A stretch of 64,000 nt of DNA from an uncultured Fluviicola sp. (GTDB lineage: Bacteria; Bacteroidota; Bacteroidia; Flavobacteriales_D; Crocinitomicaceae): the NCBI RefSeq assembly GCF_902168135.1, contig NZ_CABHOL010000044.1, positions 23,190-87,189 of the forward strand, given 5' to 3'. How positions within the stretch are numbered: the stretch's first letter is position 1; every line of letters starts with the position of its first letter. The translations under genes and the position numbers were made by a program. This document shows, piece after piece, positions 39,570-48,316 of this stretch. Below the pieces are notes generated by a model. That model worked only from the letters and a program-made list of their open reading frames with translations, was not told the origin of the DNA and ran no database searches.

Positions 39570-41147
39570 TCAATTTTTAATCCATTTTTTAGTAATCGTT
39601 TGAGAATCCGAAACAATTCGAATGGTATACAATCCGGCATTAAACTTATTGACATCAATTACGCCTATATAATCTCCCGATTCAATAATTTTCCCATGTA
39701 GATCCGTAATTTCATATTTAGCGGATTCATTGATTCCGTTAATCGAAATGGAATTGATCGCTGGGTTCGGAAAGATGGAAAATTGATCGGCAGAAAGATT
39801 GGAAACACCTAAATCGGTATCCAAATCGACTAAATAAAGATCATAAGATCCATAATTTGGTACAGTAAGATCACCATCATTCGTAAGCGGATTCGAAACA
39901 AAAGAAACCGTGTAGTGGTTATTCGAAGTTTCGATAACATCCGTAATACCATCAGAACCTGTTGCAGATCCGAAAGAATAATTCCATTGATAATTGCCTG
40001 AATTATCAAAACCAACAATCCATATATCAAGAACCCCATGAACCGGGCGTGTAGCCCAAGGATTCGAATCATTTCGACAGCCTCCAGAAGCTATAAATCC
40101 ATGGTTTGTTCGAATAATTCCCCCACCAAAACCTGAATAGGTTGTGCCTCCAAAACTCTGATCGGAAATTACAGATAAATTCTCATCCAACTTCAGCAAC
40201 CAGGCGGATAAAGTTCCATGCAAAACCGACTGTTTATTTCCACTCACATCCGAACGTGAACCTCCAGCAAGGTAAATGTCATTTCCTATTTGAAGTATAC
40301 CAGTCAAGTAATCAGACGCGGAACCGCCAAAATTATTTTGTTGGATTAACTGTCCGTTCGAAGGATTTATTTCAATCAACCAGTTGTCCTCCCAGCCATA
40401 ATTTGGAGATGTTTTAACTCCCGAGACTCCGGAATTAGATTGACTTAACAATAGAACATTTCCATTCTGTAATTTATAAGCAGCGTCTTTTACCAAACCT
40501 CCGTTTCCGTCATAAGAGTCTCCGCCGTATGCTTCTTGCCATACTTCATTTCCCGAAGAATCAATACCAATGCACCAAATATCAAATTCACCATAACCCG
40601 GAACTGTTTTCGTTCCGGAAATACCTCCGGAAGAACATCCGGTAATCAAATAATTCGTTGGAGACATTACAAGAATGGATGAAGGAGAATCTAAATCTGA
40701 TGATCCAAAGTTCTTTTCCCATATTTTTGTTCCTGAAGCATCCAATTTTAAAAGCCAAAAATCACTATTGCCGTAGTTTCCACTTGTTTTATTACCGCTA
40801 ATCCCCGAATTAGTTTGTCCCAATATCAAAATATCTTCATTAACCAATTCAACGACAGATGCGGATGCGTCGTCCTGATCTCCTCCGAATGTTTTTTCCC
40901 ATCGGATTGTTTTGTCTGCATTCAACCGGATCACCCAAATATCATCTCCTCCGAAGCTTGCCTGGGTTTTGTCGTTCCCACTGGTAGCAGAGTTTGCAAT
41001 TGTCAAAAATCCTCCATCCTGACATTTAATTGTTTTGATTGGAACATCCCAACCAGGTGTCCCATAATGATGCTGATCCGTGATTGTAAAATTCTGAGTG
41101 AAGCCAATTGAAGAAATCAAAAGGAATAAAAGTAAAAGTGTTTTCAT
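39570..41147 (-). CDS. T9SS-secreted beta-propeller protein
   Basis: 525 residues with signal peptide (MKTLLLLFLLISSIGFTQ). About eight repeats of a 50-60 residue unit contain GGDDIWVIRLNADKTIRWEKTFGGDQDDASASVVELVNEDILILGQTNSGISGNKTSGNYGNSDFWLLKLDASG. This is the D-x-W-hydrophobic-K-L-D pattern of lectin-like or SBBP-type propellers common in Bacteroidota. A T9SS type A sorting domain ends it (IFPNPAINSISINGI...GLYTIRIVSDSQTITKKWIKN). Probably a surface protein; the ligand is unknown. Confidence 0.88.
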   Translation of the reverse strand: MKTLLLLFLLISSIGFTQNFTITDQHHYGTPGWDVPIKTIKCQDGGFLTIANSATSGNDKTQASFGGDDIWVIRLNADKTIRWEKTFGGDQDDASASVVELVNEDILILGQTNSGISGNKTSGNYGNSDFWLLKLDASGTKIWEKNFGSSDLDSPSSILVMSPTNYLITGCSSGGISGTKTVPGYGEFDIWCIGIDSSGNEVWQEAYGGDSYDGNGGLVKDAAYKLQNGNVLLLSQSNSGVSGVKTSPNYGWEDNWLIEINPSNGQLIQQNNFGGSASDYLTGILQIGNDIYLAGGSRSDVSGNKQSVLHGTLSAWLLKLDENLSVISDQSFGGTTYSGFGGGIIRTNHGFIASGGCRNDSNPWATRPVHGVLDIWIVGFDNSGNYQWNYSFGSATGSDGITDVIETSNNHYTVSFVSNPLTNDGDLTVPNYGSYDLYLVDLDTDLGVSNLSADQFSIFPNPAINSISINGINESAKYEITDLHGKIIESGDYIGVIDVNKFNAGLYTIRIVSDSQTITKKWIKN

Positions 41148-41254
41148 GATTTGAGTGTTTAATAGTTGAGTAAAGTAACAACAAACATCATGCCGAAATT
41201 AAACTTTATGTTTAATTTTTAACACCCAAGTTAAACCCTCATTTTTGAAAACCA

Positions 41255-41289
41255 AAATCCCCGGCCCGCATACACGGAACCGGGGATTT
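41255..41289. terminator. terminator-like hairpin upstream of the 39570 gene
   Basis: Stem AAATCCCCGG/CCGGGGATTT. It closes the gene that ends at 41361 on the minus strand, isolating it from the propeller gene that starts at 41147. The CCCCGG stem is shared with the hairpins at 39518 and 51602. Confidence 0.85.
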
Positions 41290-41360
41290 CTCTCCTCTAC
41301 ACGAATCCTCTTTGTGCTCCTTCGCTAAAATTTTGACTAAGTGGTCGCGAAGGCGCTGAT

Positions 41361-42473
41361 TTATTTGGTGTAGGTGTATTTACGTGATCGGGTGATATTG
41401 ATTCCCAGCGAAACCCCATAAGTGGTCCCATACTTATTCATACTGGCATAAAAATTCAATGGTACATTCAAAGCTCCCGGACGGAAAGTTTTACCGACTG
41501 CGAAGATAAAATTGGTCGAAAAATAGGTTGCTCCGCGTGTATCCGGTCGTTTGAAGTAAGACATATGCTTAGCAGATTCTCCTATTCCCAGGTCTGTCAA
41601 TTCCTGGTAAGTATGAAAATTCCCATCATAATCGGTAGTTCCGGAAACCAGGCGCTTCATGGTAAACGATGGACCCATTGCAATTTCCCAGGCTCCTTTG
41701 CCAAAGCGGACGCCATGCATAATAGCCAGTGAAGGTATCGGAGTACCATGCTCCATTCCCGCAACATTTCCCAAAAACTCAAACAAACCGCTAAACTTTT
41801 CGCTTCCCGCATACTGAACTTCCAATTGGTAACCGATATTAAACAGCACCGGTAAAGTTCCAACTCCTCCTTCACGTTCATTCCGTGTAAAAAACTCCCC
41901 GTTATCTCCTGTTGCAACCGCAAATCCAATCCGTGGTCCGGAATTATTCATCTTCCCCAATCCGGTACTTGCCGTGGGACCGTCTTTAAAGAACAAAGCT
42001 TTATACATTGAAAGGTCTACATCCATTTTCAGCAGTTTGTAGATCATAATATCTGTCATGCGGTTCAATTCGCGGGGCTGGTTCTCAAATTGCTCAATTT
42101 CATTCCGGTCAATTTCACCCGTTTTTACATTCACGATTTTCATGGAGATCAGGATACGGTCACCCAATCCTTCATAACTGGCACTCATCGCAAAATCAGC
42201 ACTTAACTGATTACCAACTTTCCCCAGGCAGTCTTTGCCCATACATTCCTTCATTTTGTTGTCGCCTAATTTCTCGGCAACATCGTATCTGTCGTTTACT
42301 ACATATTTTTTGGAGTTAACCAGGCTTTTGTAGATCACAGAGCGCAGAATATCTTCATTGGAAGCAATATTCCTTACTTCGATCCCGGCTATTACCATTG
42401 AAGGCAGTTGTGAGGTTTGTGCAAAGGATTCGTATGTATATAATCCCAAACACATTAGAATCAATTTTTTCAT
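41361..42473 (-). CDS. secreted protein: TolB/CsgG-like N-terminal domain plus outer-membrane barrel-like C-terminal domain
   Basis: 370 residues from the ATG at 42473 (MKKLILMCLGLYTYESFAQ signal peptide); the open frame reaches back to 42593. Residues about 25-150 resemble CsgG/TolB-type modules: VIAGIEVRNIASNEDILRSVIYKSLVNSKKYVVNDRYDVAEKLGDN, then CMGKDCLGKVGNQLSADFAMSASYEGLGDRILISMKIVNVKTGEI. The remaining 200 residues alternate polar and nonpolar with glycines (GVGTLPVLFNIGYQLEVQYAGSEKFSGLFEFLGNVAGM...YGVSLGINITRSRKYTYTK) and look like a barrel. A function is not assigned; the fusion itself suggests an outer-membrane assembly role. Confidence 0.75.
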   Translation of the reverse strand: MKKLILMCLGLYTYESFAQTSQLPSMVIAGIEVRNIASNEDILRSVIYKSLVNSKKYVVNDRYDVAEKLGDNKMKECMGKDCLGKVGNQLSADFAMSASYEGLGDRILISMKIVNVKTGEIDRNEIEQFENQPRELNRMTDIMIYKLLKMDVDLSMYKALFFKDGPTASTGLGKMNNSGPRIGFAVATGDNGEFFTRNEREGGVGTLPVLFNIGYQLEVQYAGSEKFSGLFEFLGNVAGMEHGTPIPSLAIMHGVRFGKGAWEIAMGPSFTMKRLVSGTTDYDGNFHTYQELTDLGIGESAKHMSYFKRPDTRGATYFSTNFIFAVGKTFRPGALNVPLNFYASMNKYGTTYGVSLGINITRSRKYTYTK

Positions 42474-42693
42474 GGTTTTCAATTTTAAGTTTCGGGACAA
42501 ATTTGCTAGGTATGCATAGGAATAGAAAACGGAATTCCGCACCTCAAATTCAGACTGTTGCGATTTTCCGTACAGCATTTTTAAATAAAACAATAACCCG
42601 AATTTTTTGTGTAAAAATCAACATCCTGTTTTTGCGTTTGCTTTTTGGCAAACTCGCAAATTAGAAAATTGGCGAAGTGGGCTGCACACAAAC

Positions 42694-42725
42694 AAAAAAG
42701 GCTGCTACGTAATGTAACAGCCTTT
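42694..42725 (-). terminator. terminator of the M43 protease gene
   Basis: On the minus strand AAAGGCTG/CAGCCTTT with additional TAC/GTA pairing inside, followed by a T run. It lies 19 bp past the stop at 42744. Confidence 0.9.
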
Positions 42726-42743
42726 CCTGAATTGATAATCCGT

Positions 42744-45599
42744 TTATTTTTCCAACACAACCGGTATATGCTGTGTTCCTGCATCTGTCAAAACACGAAG
42801 TGTGTAAACACCTTTCGCCATGTGCTTCAGATCAACATCCTGTTTTGCTGTTTGCAAATCAGAAACCTCATAAACAACCTGACCCAAGGCATTGTATACC
42901 TTCAGGGAACTCATAGTTACATCTCCGGAAGAAACAGTAAATAATCCGGTAGACGGATTCGGGTAAACCAGGATGAAATCCAGTTCATTTTCCGAAATCG
43001 ACGCACAACCGTCAACCACCACCGTTGTCTGCGCTGATCCGGAACATCCGTTTCCATTGGTATAGCTGTAAGTTACCGTAGTAGAGCTCACCCCCACTGT
43101 TCCGGGATTAAACTGGTTTCCTGTTACTCCGGTTCCGGAATAAGTTCCTCCAGCCGGACTTCCCTGGAATAAGGTGTAAGGGCCATCGTTCACACACAAC
43201 ATGGGTACTCCGCTGAATATCACGTTTGGATTCGAGTTAGCCGTTACTGTAATGGTATTAGACGCAGCCGAAGTACAGGAAGCAACCGTTGTGGTAGCCG
43301 TATAATTTCCGGAAGCATTTACCGTGATGGAAGAACCACTCGCCGAATTAGACCATGTTGTAGCCGATCCGGTAGAAGAAGTCAACGTTACGGAACCACC
43401 CTGGCAGAATGTTGTTGCTCCACCTGCAGTGATTGCCGGAGCTGAAGGAATCGCATTTACCGTAACATAACCTGTTTGATTGGATGCATTCGATCCACCT
43501 GCATTTGTAGCCGTTAAAGTTACGTTGTATGTTCCTGCAGTTGGGTAAGTAACTACCTGGCTTGCAGAAGTAGAACTTGAAGGATTTCCACCCGGGAATG
43601 ACCAACTGTATGAAGTCGGGTTATTTGTAGAAGTACTCGTATAAGTAACAGATTGCCCTGCACAAACAGTTTGGTTAGTCGAAGTAAACGATGCAACAGG
43701 AGCAACAGGAGTTCCGCTTATTCCAGTGACATTAATATTGTCGATGTAAATGTTGTTTCCATACCCGGAAAGGTTTTTGAAGGAAATCCACACGGAACTA
43801 TTCCCAACAAAAGGTGTCAGATCAACCGTCTCAGATCTCCACTGTGCCGCAGAAGGAACAAAAGAATTCTGCGTAGCTGATGCTGTTGCCAAAGTAGTTC
43901 CGGATTTAGAGTAGACAGATGTAAAAGTTCCTCCGCAATCCGTAGAAACCAACACTTCTAATCCGTCGAAATTGGTCGCATCATAAGGTGCATAAGCTAC
44001 GTCAAACACTAAACTAGCACTCGAGTAAGCCGCAATATCAGCCTTTGGTAAACGAATTTCATCATCCCCTGTTTGGATATTGTAATTGTCAAACCTTAAA
44101 GAATTACTTGCCGTTGGTGCAAGCCCCACAGAAGCGGATCGGGTCCAGGTACCTGTACCTCCAATGTTAACAATCGTCCAGCCCGTTGGAGGGAAAGTAG
44201 TAGAAACAAAACCTTCCGTAATAGGTAAACTAACGGTTGTATTTGCATTTACTGTAATATAATTTGTCTTCGATTTGGAATAAGTAGCTCCATTCGACGT
44301 AGCAGTAATACTCAAACTTGCATTGTAAGTACCAGCTGTCGGGTAAGTAACTGTTGGACTTGCAGCTGTAGATGTTGCAGGTGTTCCTCCCGGGAAAGAC
44401 CAGGAGTAAGTCGCTATACCCGAAGTTTGGCTTGGAGTATACGTTACCGTTGTTCCCGCACACATGGTAGTTTGGTTAGCACTGAAATCCAATGCACACA
44501 AAGATGTTCCCGGACCACCACCTACTAAGTTCAAATTGGCAGTTGTCCAGATATTGTTTCTACCTCCTACGGAACTGATGATTGCAGCACGCATGCGATC
44601 TACCTGGCCCTGCGTAAACATTTTTGAACAATAAGAATAGTCCATATAGTTTTGTACCTGGTCGATTTGATCAAAGCCCCAATAAGCATTATCCGTTGAA
44701 CAAGAGTTTTGAGTAAGCGCACAAGATGTTGAACCTTGCGTTGCCGGAGTGTCATTTACGTTATCCGTACCACCACAGCCTGCAGATCCCGGGTTGTTGT
44801 TAGCTCCCCAAACATGAGACAAATTCAACCAGTGACCAACTTCGTGTGTCAATGTTCTACTATTCGTAACACTCGAAGTTCCAATTGATCCGGTGTAATT
44901 ATGCAAAGCAAAAACACCGTTGTAATACATTTGCTGCTGGGCCGTTCCACCATTGTTCGGATTAAAAGTATAACCCGCTGCACCACCTATATCATCTGCA
45001 ATATAGATATTCAAGTAGCGGTTATGCGGCCAGATTCCCTGGTATACATTGTTCCCGTTGACCACGGCAGCAACCTGAACTTCACCATCACTACCATCAA
45101 AGGTAGTCGTACTGATTGTTCTTGTAATTCCGGAAAAACAGGCACCGTTTGGAGCTACGGTAGCAAAAACAAAATGAATTTCCACATCGGCGGCATCACC
45201 TTGAAAGGCTGCTACAATCTGACTCGTATCCGCATTCAGCTTTCGATAATCACGGTTCAGGATATTTAAAGCATCCTGGATCTGTGCATCCGAAATGTTT
45301 TCTGATCCGTTGTTATGAATAATGTGGAAAACAACCGGGATCGTGTAAATAACACCTGTCAGCTTCTCTGTTCCGCTGTTTGGTTTGTGTTTCGTCCCCT
45401 GATTTGGCAACGGATCTTTAAAGATAGTTGCATAACGTGCCGGATCTTTGATTTGCATTTCCTGCATGTGATGATGCTGGCTGCATTTCTCAACAGTTTG
45501 TGTTTGTGGAGAAACAAACTGTTGCTGCTTCGATTGTGCAACCTGCGAATAGGACGTAAACCCACACAGCATGGCCGCAGAAAAGAGGAATTTTCTCAT
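42744..45599 (-). CDS. T9SS-secreted M43 pappalysin-like metalloprotease with PKD domains
   Basis: 951 residues with signal peptide (MRKFLFSAAMLCGFTSYSQ). A propeptide-like region leads to the metzincin catalytic domain: LTHEVGHWLNLSHVWG near residue 250 (HExxHxxGxxH zinc site) and the Met-turn NYMDYSYCSKMFTQGQVDRMRAAI downstream. Two PKD domains (TYTPSQTSGIATYSWSFPGGTPATSTAASPTVTYPTAGTYNASLSI and its homologue) flank a MAM/jelly-roll domain, followed by Ig-like repeats and a T9SS type A sorting domain (VYPNPSTGLFTVSS...KGVYTLRVLTDAGTQHIPVVLEK). It is an extracellular peptidase of the cytophagalysin/ulilysin group. It probably serves protein foraging. Confidence 0.94.
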   Translation of the reverse strand: MRKFLFSAAMLCGFTSYSQVAQSKQQQFVSPQTQTVEKCSQHHHMQEMQIKDPARYATIFKDPLPNQGTKHKPNSGTEKLTGVIYTIPVVFHIIHNNGSENISDAQIQDALNILNRDYRKLNADTSQIVAAFQGDAADVEIHFVFATVAPNGACFSGITRTISTTTFDGSDGEVQVAAVVNGNNVYQGIWPHNRYLNIYIADDIGGAAGYTFNPNNGGTAQQQMYYNGVFALHNYTGSIGTSSVTNSRTLTHEVGHWLNLSHVWGANNNPGSAGCGGTDNVNDTPATQGSTSCALTQNSCSTDNAYWGFDQIDQVQNYMDYSYCSKMFTQGQVDRMRAAIISSVGGRNNIWTTANLNLVGGGPGTSLCALDFSANQTTMCAGTTVTYTPSQTSGIATYSWSFPGGTPATSTAASPTVTYPTAGTYNASLSITATSNGATYSKSKTNYITVNANTTVSLPITEGFVSTTFPPTGWTIVNIGGTGTWTRSASVGLAPTASNSLRFDNYNIQTGDDEIRLPKADIAAYSSASLVFDVAYAPYDATNFDGLEVLVSTDCGGTFTSVYSKSGTTLATASATQNSFVPSAAQWRSETVDLTPFVGNSSVWISFKNLSGYGNNIYIDNINVTGISGTPVAPVASFTSTNQTVCAGQSVTYTSTSTNNPTSYSWSFPGGNPSSSTSASQVVTYPTAGTYNVTLTATNAGGSNASNQTGYVTVNAIPSAPAITAGGATTFCQGGSVTLTSSTGSATTWSNSASGSSITVNASGNYTATTTVASCTSAASNTITVTANSNPNVIFSGVPMLCVNDGPYTLFQGSPAGGTYSGTGVTGNQFNPGTVGVSSTTVTYSYTNGNGCSGSAQTTVVVDGCASISENELDFILVYPNPSTGLFTVSSGDVTMSSLKVYNALGQVVYEVSDLQTAKQDVDLKHMAKGVYTLRVLTDAGTQHIPVVLEK

Positions 45600-45782
45600 A
45601 AGCGTAGTTTAATTTTGAATATAGTTTTGTAGTTCTGGGAGTGAAATTTAATGAAAAAATCATTTGAATCTGATCATTCTGATTCCAATCAATCAAATTG
45701 TGAATATCTTTCCGACGAATTTAGATATTAATTATTTCACAAAAACACTTGCTATAGTTGAAATAACAACTTGTTTTAACTG

Positions 45783-45812
45783 AAAAAACCCCGATAAAAA
45801 CTATCAGGGTTT
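45783..45812 (-). terminator. terminator of the aminotransferase gene
   Basis: On the minus strand the stem AAACCC-GATA pairs with TATC-GGGTTT (one C/A mismatch), followed by a T run. It starts 22 bp past the stop at 45834. Confidence 0.8.
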
Positions 45813-45833
45813 CCTTATGATTTTTACACCTTT

Positions 45834-47120
45834 TTAGTTCAATTTCTCCAAAGCTGCTTTCAAATTCGAAATCACTCCGTCAACGTCTTCCAATTTACAA
45901 GTACCCACTGAAAGTCTGTACCAATTGGAATCATCTGAAGAACCAAAGGCATAGAACGGAACGATAGCTACTTTTGCCTCATCTAAAATGTATTTCGTTA
46001 CATCCTGAGTTGTTTCGAGTACTTTCCCTGATTCGGTTCTTAAACCATGCAATGCGAACTGTACTGTTAAATAAATCGCTGCTTCCGGAGCAATGGCATC
46101 TACTTTGTGACCGGCTGATTTCAAAGACTGAATCCCATTGTAGAAACCAACCAACCGTGCATTGATTTCAGATTTGATGTGGTTCAAATAGGCATCGTAC
46201 TGACTCAGCTCATTCAAATACTTCGCTGTAGCAACCTGCTCGGCTTTCGGGGCCCATGCACCGACATGTGTCAGAATGGATTTGATTTTATTGATCAGGA
46301 ACTTTGGTCCCATTGCCCAACCCACACGAACACCGGTTGCTGCCAATGATTTCGAAATCCCATCAACAAACAAGGTATACTCACGCATTTCAGGGCGAAG
46401 GGAAACCGGGTTGTAATGTTCGATAGAACCATGCGTCAAAGGCCAGTAAATCTGGTCATACATCACATATAAAGGCTTCGCACCGGAAAGTGCGCGTTTT
46501 TTATTCTCAGCCAATACCAAATCACAGATCTGCGTCAAGTCTTCCTTGGAAAAAACAGTCCCGGTAGGATTTAACGGAGAACACAAAGCCAGTAAACTTG
46601 CTTCTCCCAGGAACGGAGCAATCTCTTCTGCTCGCGGCATAAAATTATTTTCCGGACTCGTCTCAATCAGGATCGGACGGGCATTATTTAAATAAGTATA
46701 ATGATTGTTATTCCAGGAAGGAACCGGGAAAATCACCGCATCTCCCGGATCAACAACAGCCTTGAAAATAGCATAGATAGCCGGACGCGCACCACCTGTA
46801 ATCACAATTTCATCACTTGCATATTCCAAATCACCGCGCTTGCTCAACAACTGAGAAACTGCCTCGCGCAATTCCAGCATTCCATCAGCTGCGGGATAAT
46901 TGGTCTGATCATCTTCGTAAGCCTCCTGAATCAACTGCTTTAACTCGGAGGGAATCGGGAACACTTTCGAATTAAAATCTCCGATCGTTAAATTGTAAAC
47001 CTTTTCTCCCTGCCTGATCTTCTCATTCACCTCAGCGGCCAACTTGATGATCTCAGAACCAATAATGTGTTCTGCCAGCTTGGAAACACGGGGAGTTGAA
47101 AGTTCATTTTTTGTATCCAT
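45834..47120 (-). CDS. class I/II pyridoxal-phosphate aminotransferase
   Basis: 428 residues. The fold-type I signatures are present: DDQTNYPAADGMLELREAVSQLL, VITGGARPAIYAIFKAVVDPGDAVIFPVPSWNNN, ALCSPLNPTGTVFSKEDL, MYDQIY (the usual YDEIY) and the PLP-lysine region FVDGISKSLAATGVRVGWAMGP with Lys near residue 257. It is closest to aspartate/aromatic or LL-DAP-like aminotransferases; the exact amino donor is not resolved. It is monocistronic, with a -7 box 22 bp upstream. Confidence 0.93.
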   Translation of the reverse strand: MDTKNELSTPRVSKLAEHIIGSEIIKLAAEVNEKIRQGEKVYNLTIGDFNSKVFPIPSELKQLIQEAYEDDQTNYPAADGMLELREAVSQLLSKRGDLEYASDEIVITGGARPAIYAIFKAVVDPGDAVIFPVPSWNNNHYTYLNNARPILIETSPENNFMPRAEEIAPFLGEASLLALCSPLNPTGTVFSKEDLTQICDLVLAENKKRALSGAKPLYVMYDQIYWPLTHGSIEHYNPVSLRPEMREYTLFVDGISKSLAATGVRVGWAMGPKFLINKIKSILTHVGAWAPKAEQVATAKYLNELSQYDAYLNHIKSEINARLVGFYNGIQSLKSAGHKVDAIAPEAAIYLTVQFALHGLRTESGKVLETTQDVTKYILDEAKVAIVPFYAFGSSDDSNWYRLSVGTCKLEDVDGVISNLKAALEKLN

Positions 47121-47141
47121 GACTACTTTAATTTAGTGTTG

Positions 47142-47149
47142 CAAAAATA
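47142..47149 (-). promoter_or_regulatory. -7 promoter box of the aminotransferase gene
   Basis: On the minus strand TATTTTTG, an exact match to TAnnTTTG, about 22 bp before the ATG at 47120. Confidence 0.5.
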
Positions 47150-47290
47150 TACACAATTGTTAGCACTCATGAAACGAAAACTTAAAATTCGGTCAAACTA
47201 CGGACTTCAGTTAGTAAGAGGTTAAAAGGGGATGTTAAGCGGTTGTGAAACAGATATCAGGATGTTAGGACTTCAGTATATTAAGAGACA

Positions 47291-47336
47291 AGAGTCATGA
47301 GTCAAGACCTGGAATACAGTCCTGACTCATGACTCT
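47291..47336. repeat. long inverted repeat between the cupredoxin and aminotransferase genes
   Basis: Perfect 14-bp arms AGAGTCATGAGTCA (47291-47304) and TGACTCATGACTCT (47323-47336) around an 18-nt loop that adds GAC/GTC pairing. There is no T run directly after it in either direction, so it is not a standard terminator. It sits 22 bp past the stop of the cupredoxin gene at 47359, so it may still act as a transcript end or stability element. Confidence 0.75.
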
Positions 47337-47358
47337 CAAAATCTTGTCTCCAAAAAGA

Positions 47359-47943
47359 TTAGTTCTTGATAAACTTATCCTGAACGATTGTTCCCTCCGC
47401 ACGGATCTCGATCACATACGTTCCTTGTTTCAAAGAAGAAATGTTCAATTCCTTCTTGTTTTTCAAATTCTCCGACAATACCTGGTGACCGGCCATGTCA
47501 TAGATCACAACACTGAAATCGGTTGCTTTGGTTTGAATAGAGATTGTCTCTGTTGCCGGGTTCGGTCCGAAACTGATCGCAGTAGCAGTGTTCTCTCCCA
47601 CTCCCAAACTTGGATCAACAACTGTTACTTTTCCGGTCATGGAACCAGCATGCGGATCGCAACGGTACATGTAAATTCCCGGTACGTTGAAACGCTTACC
47701 AAAAGTCCATGTTGTTCCTACTGTAGGCATTCCGAAAGATTCCGGGTTTGCCGGGTAAGTAGTTGTTGTTCCGTTCAGGTTGTGAGAGCCACCACCGTTG
47801 TTAACCCACGTTACGGAATCACCCAAATCAATCGTAAGATCGTTCGGCGACCAGGACATTCCCTGTGCATCAATTGTATAATTCGTTTGTCCGAATGCTA
47901 CCGGAGCCAAACACATCATAATCACTTGTGTAAATTTCTTCAT
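47359..47943 (-). CDS. T9SS-exported cupredoxin (plastocyanin/azurin-like)
   Basis: 194 residues with signal peptide (MKKFTQVIMMCLAPVAFGQ). Residues about 22-110 are a blue-copper domain: SWSPNDLTIDLGDSVTWVNNGGGSHNLNGTTTTYP (first His ligand) and the C-terminal ligand loop FNVPGIYMYRCDPHAGSMTGKVTV, giving Cys, His and Met in C-x-x-H-x-x-x-M spacing. A short linker precedes a T9SS type A sorting domain (SFGPNPATETISIQT...QGTYVIEIRAEGTIVQDKFIKN). It should therefore carry type 1 copper outside the cell or on the surface. The electron partner is unknown. It is monocistronic. Confidence 0.92.
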   Translation of the reverse strand: MKKFTQVIMMCLAPVAFGQTNYTIDAQGMSWSPNDLTIDLGDSVTWVNNGGGSHNLNGTTTTYPANPESFGMPTVGTTWTFGKRFNVPGIYMYRCDPHAGSMTGKVTVVDPSLGVGENTATAISFGPNPATETISIQTKATDFSVVIYDMAGHQVLSENLKNKKELNISSLKQGTYVIEIRAEGTIVQDKFIKN

Positions 47944-48316
47944 AAGCTTACTGTTTTTACTTAAAGGTACAAAGACCTTGTTATATTATTAAATGTTAAC
48001 AATGAAAATAACGCGCAATGTTAAGAAAGGTTGGAAACCAATTACAAATTCAGATTCACAAATTACTAATTGTATCAATTCTCTTAGAACATCTTATACG
48101 GGATCTTTTTTAGAGTTAAACATGGTTCAAATGGTTCAAATGGTTCAAATAAGAAGTTAACTTTATTCTTTTTTGAACATTTGAATGCCTTTCAGCCCTT
48201 CACTCAATCAATTCGTAATTAGGAATTCGACATTCGTAATTAAAAAAAGCCGTCCCACATTTGTCCCGGCTCTCATATCCAACTTTTCTCTATTTTTAAA
48301 ATTCTAAAATCAATTT
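47944..48316. other. intergenic region with tandem repeat and an orphan terminator
   Basis: About 370 bp between divergent genes. It holds three tandem copies of ATGGTTCAA (48122-48148), a distant inverted partner TTTTGAACATTTGAA (near 48170-48186), two direct copies of ATTCGTAATTA (near 48210 and 48230) and, on the minus strand, a hairpin AGCCG...CGGCT followed by seven T residues (48242-48271) that has no minus-strand gene upstream. No convincing coding frame is present. Confidence 0.65.

Noticed and set aside
47329..47964. 211-codon plus-strand frame opposite the cupredoxin gene
   Set aside because: The minus-strand protein has a clear signal peptide, copper ligands and a sorting domain; the plus frame is Cys/Arg-rich mirror sequence without a motif.
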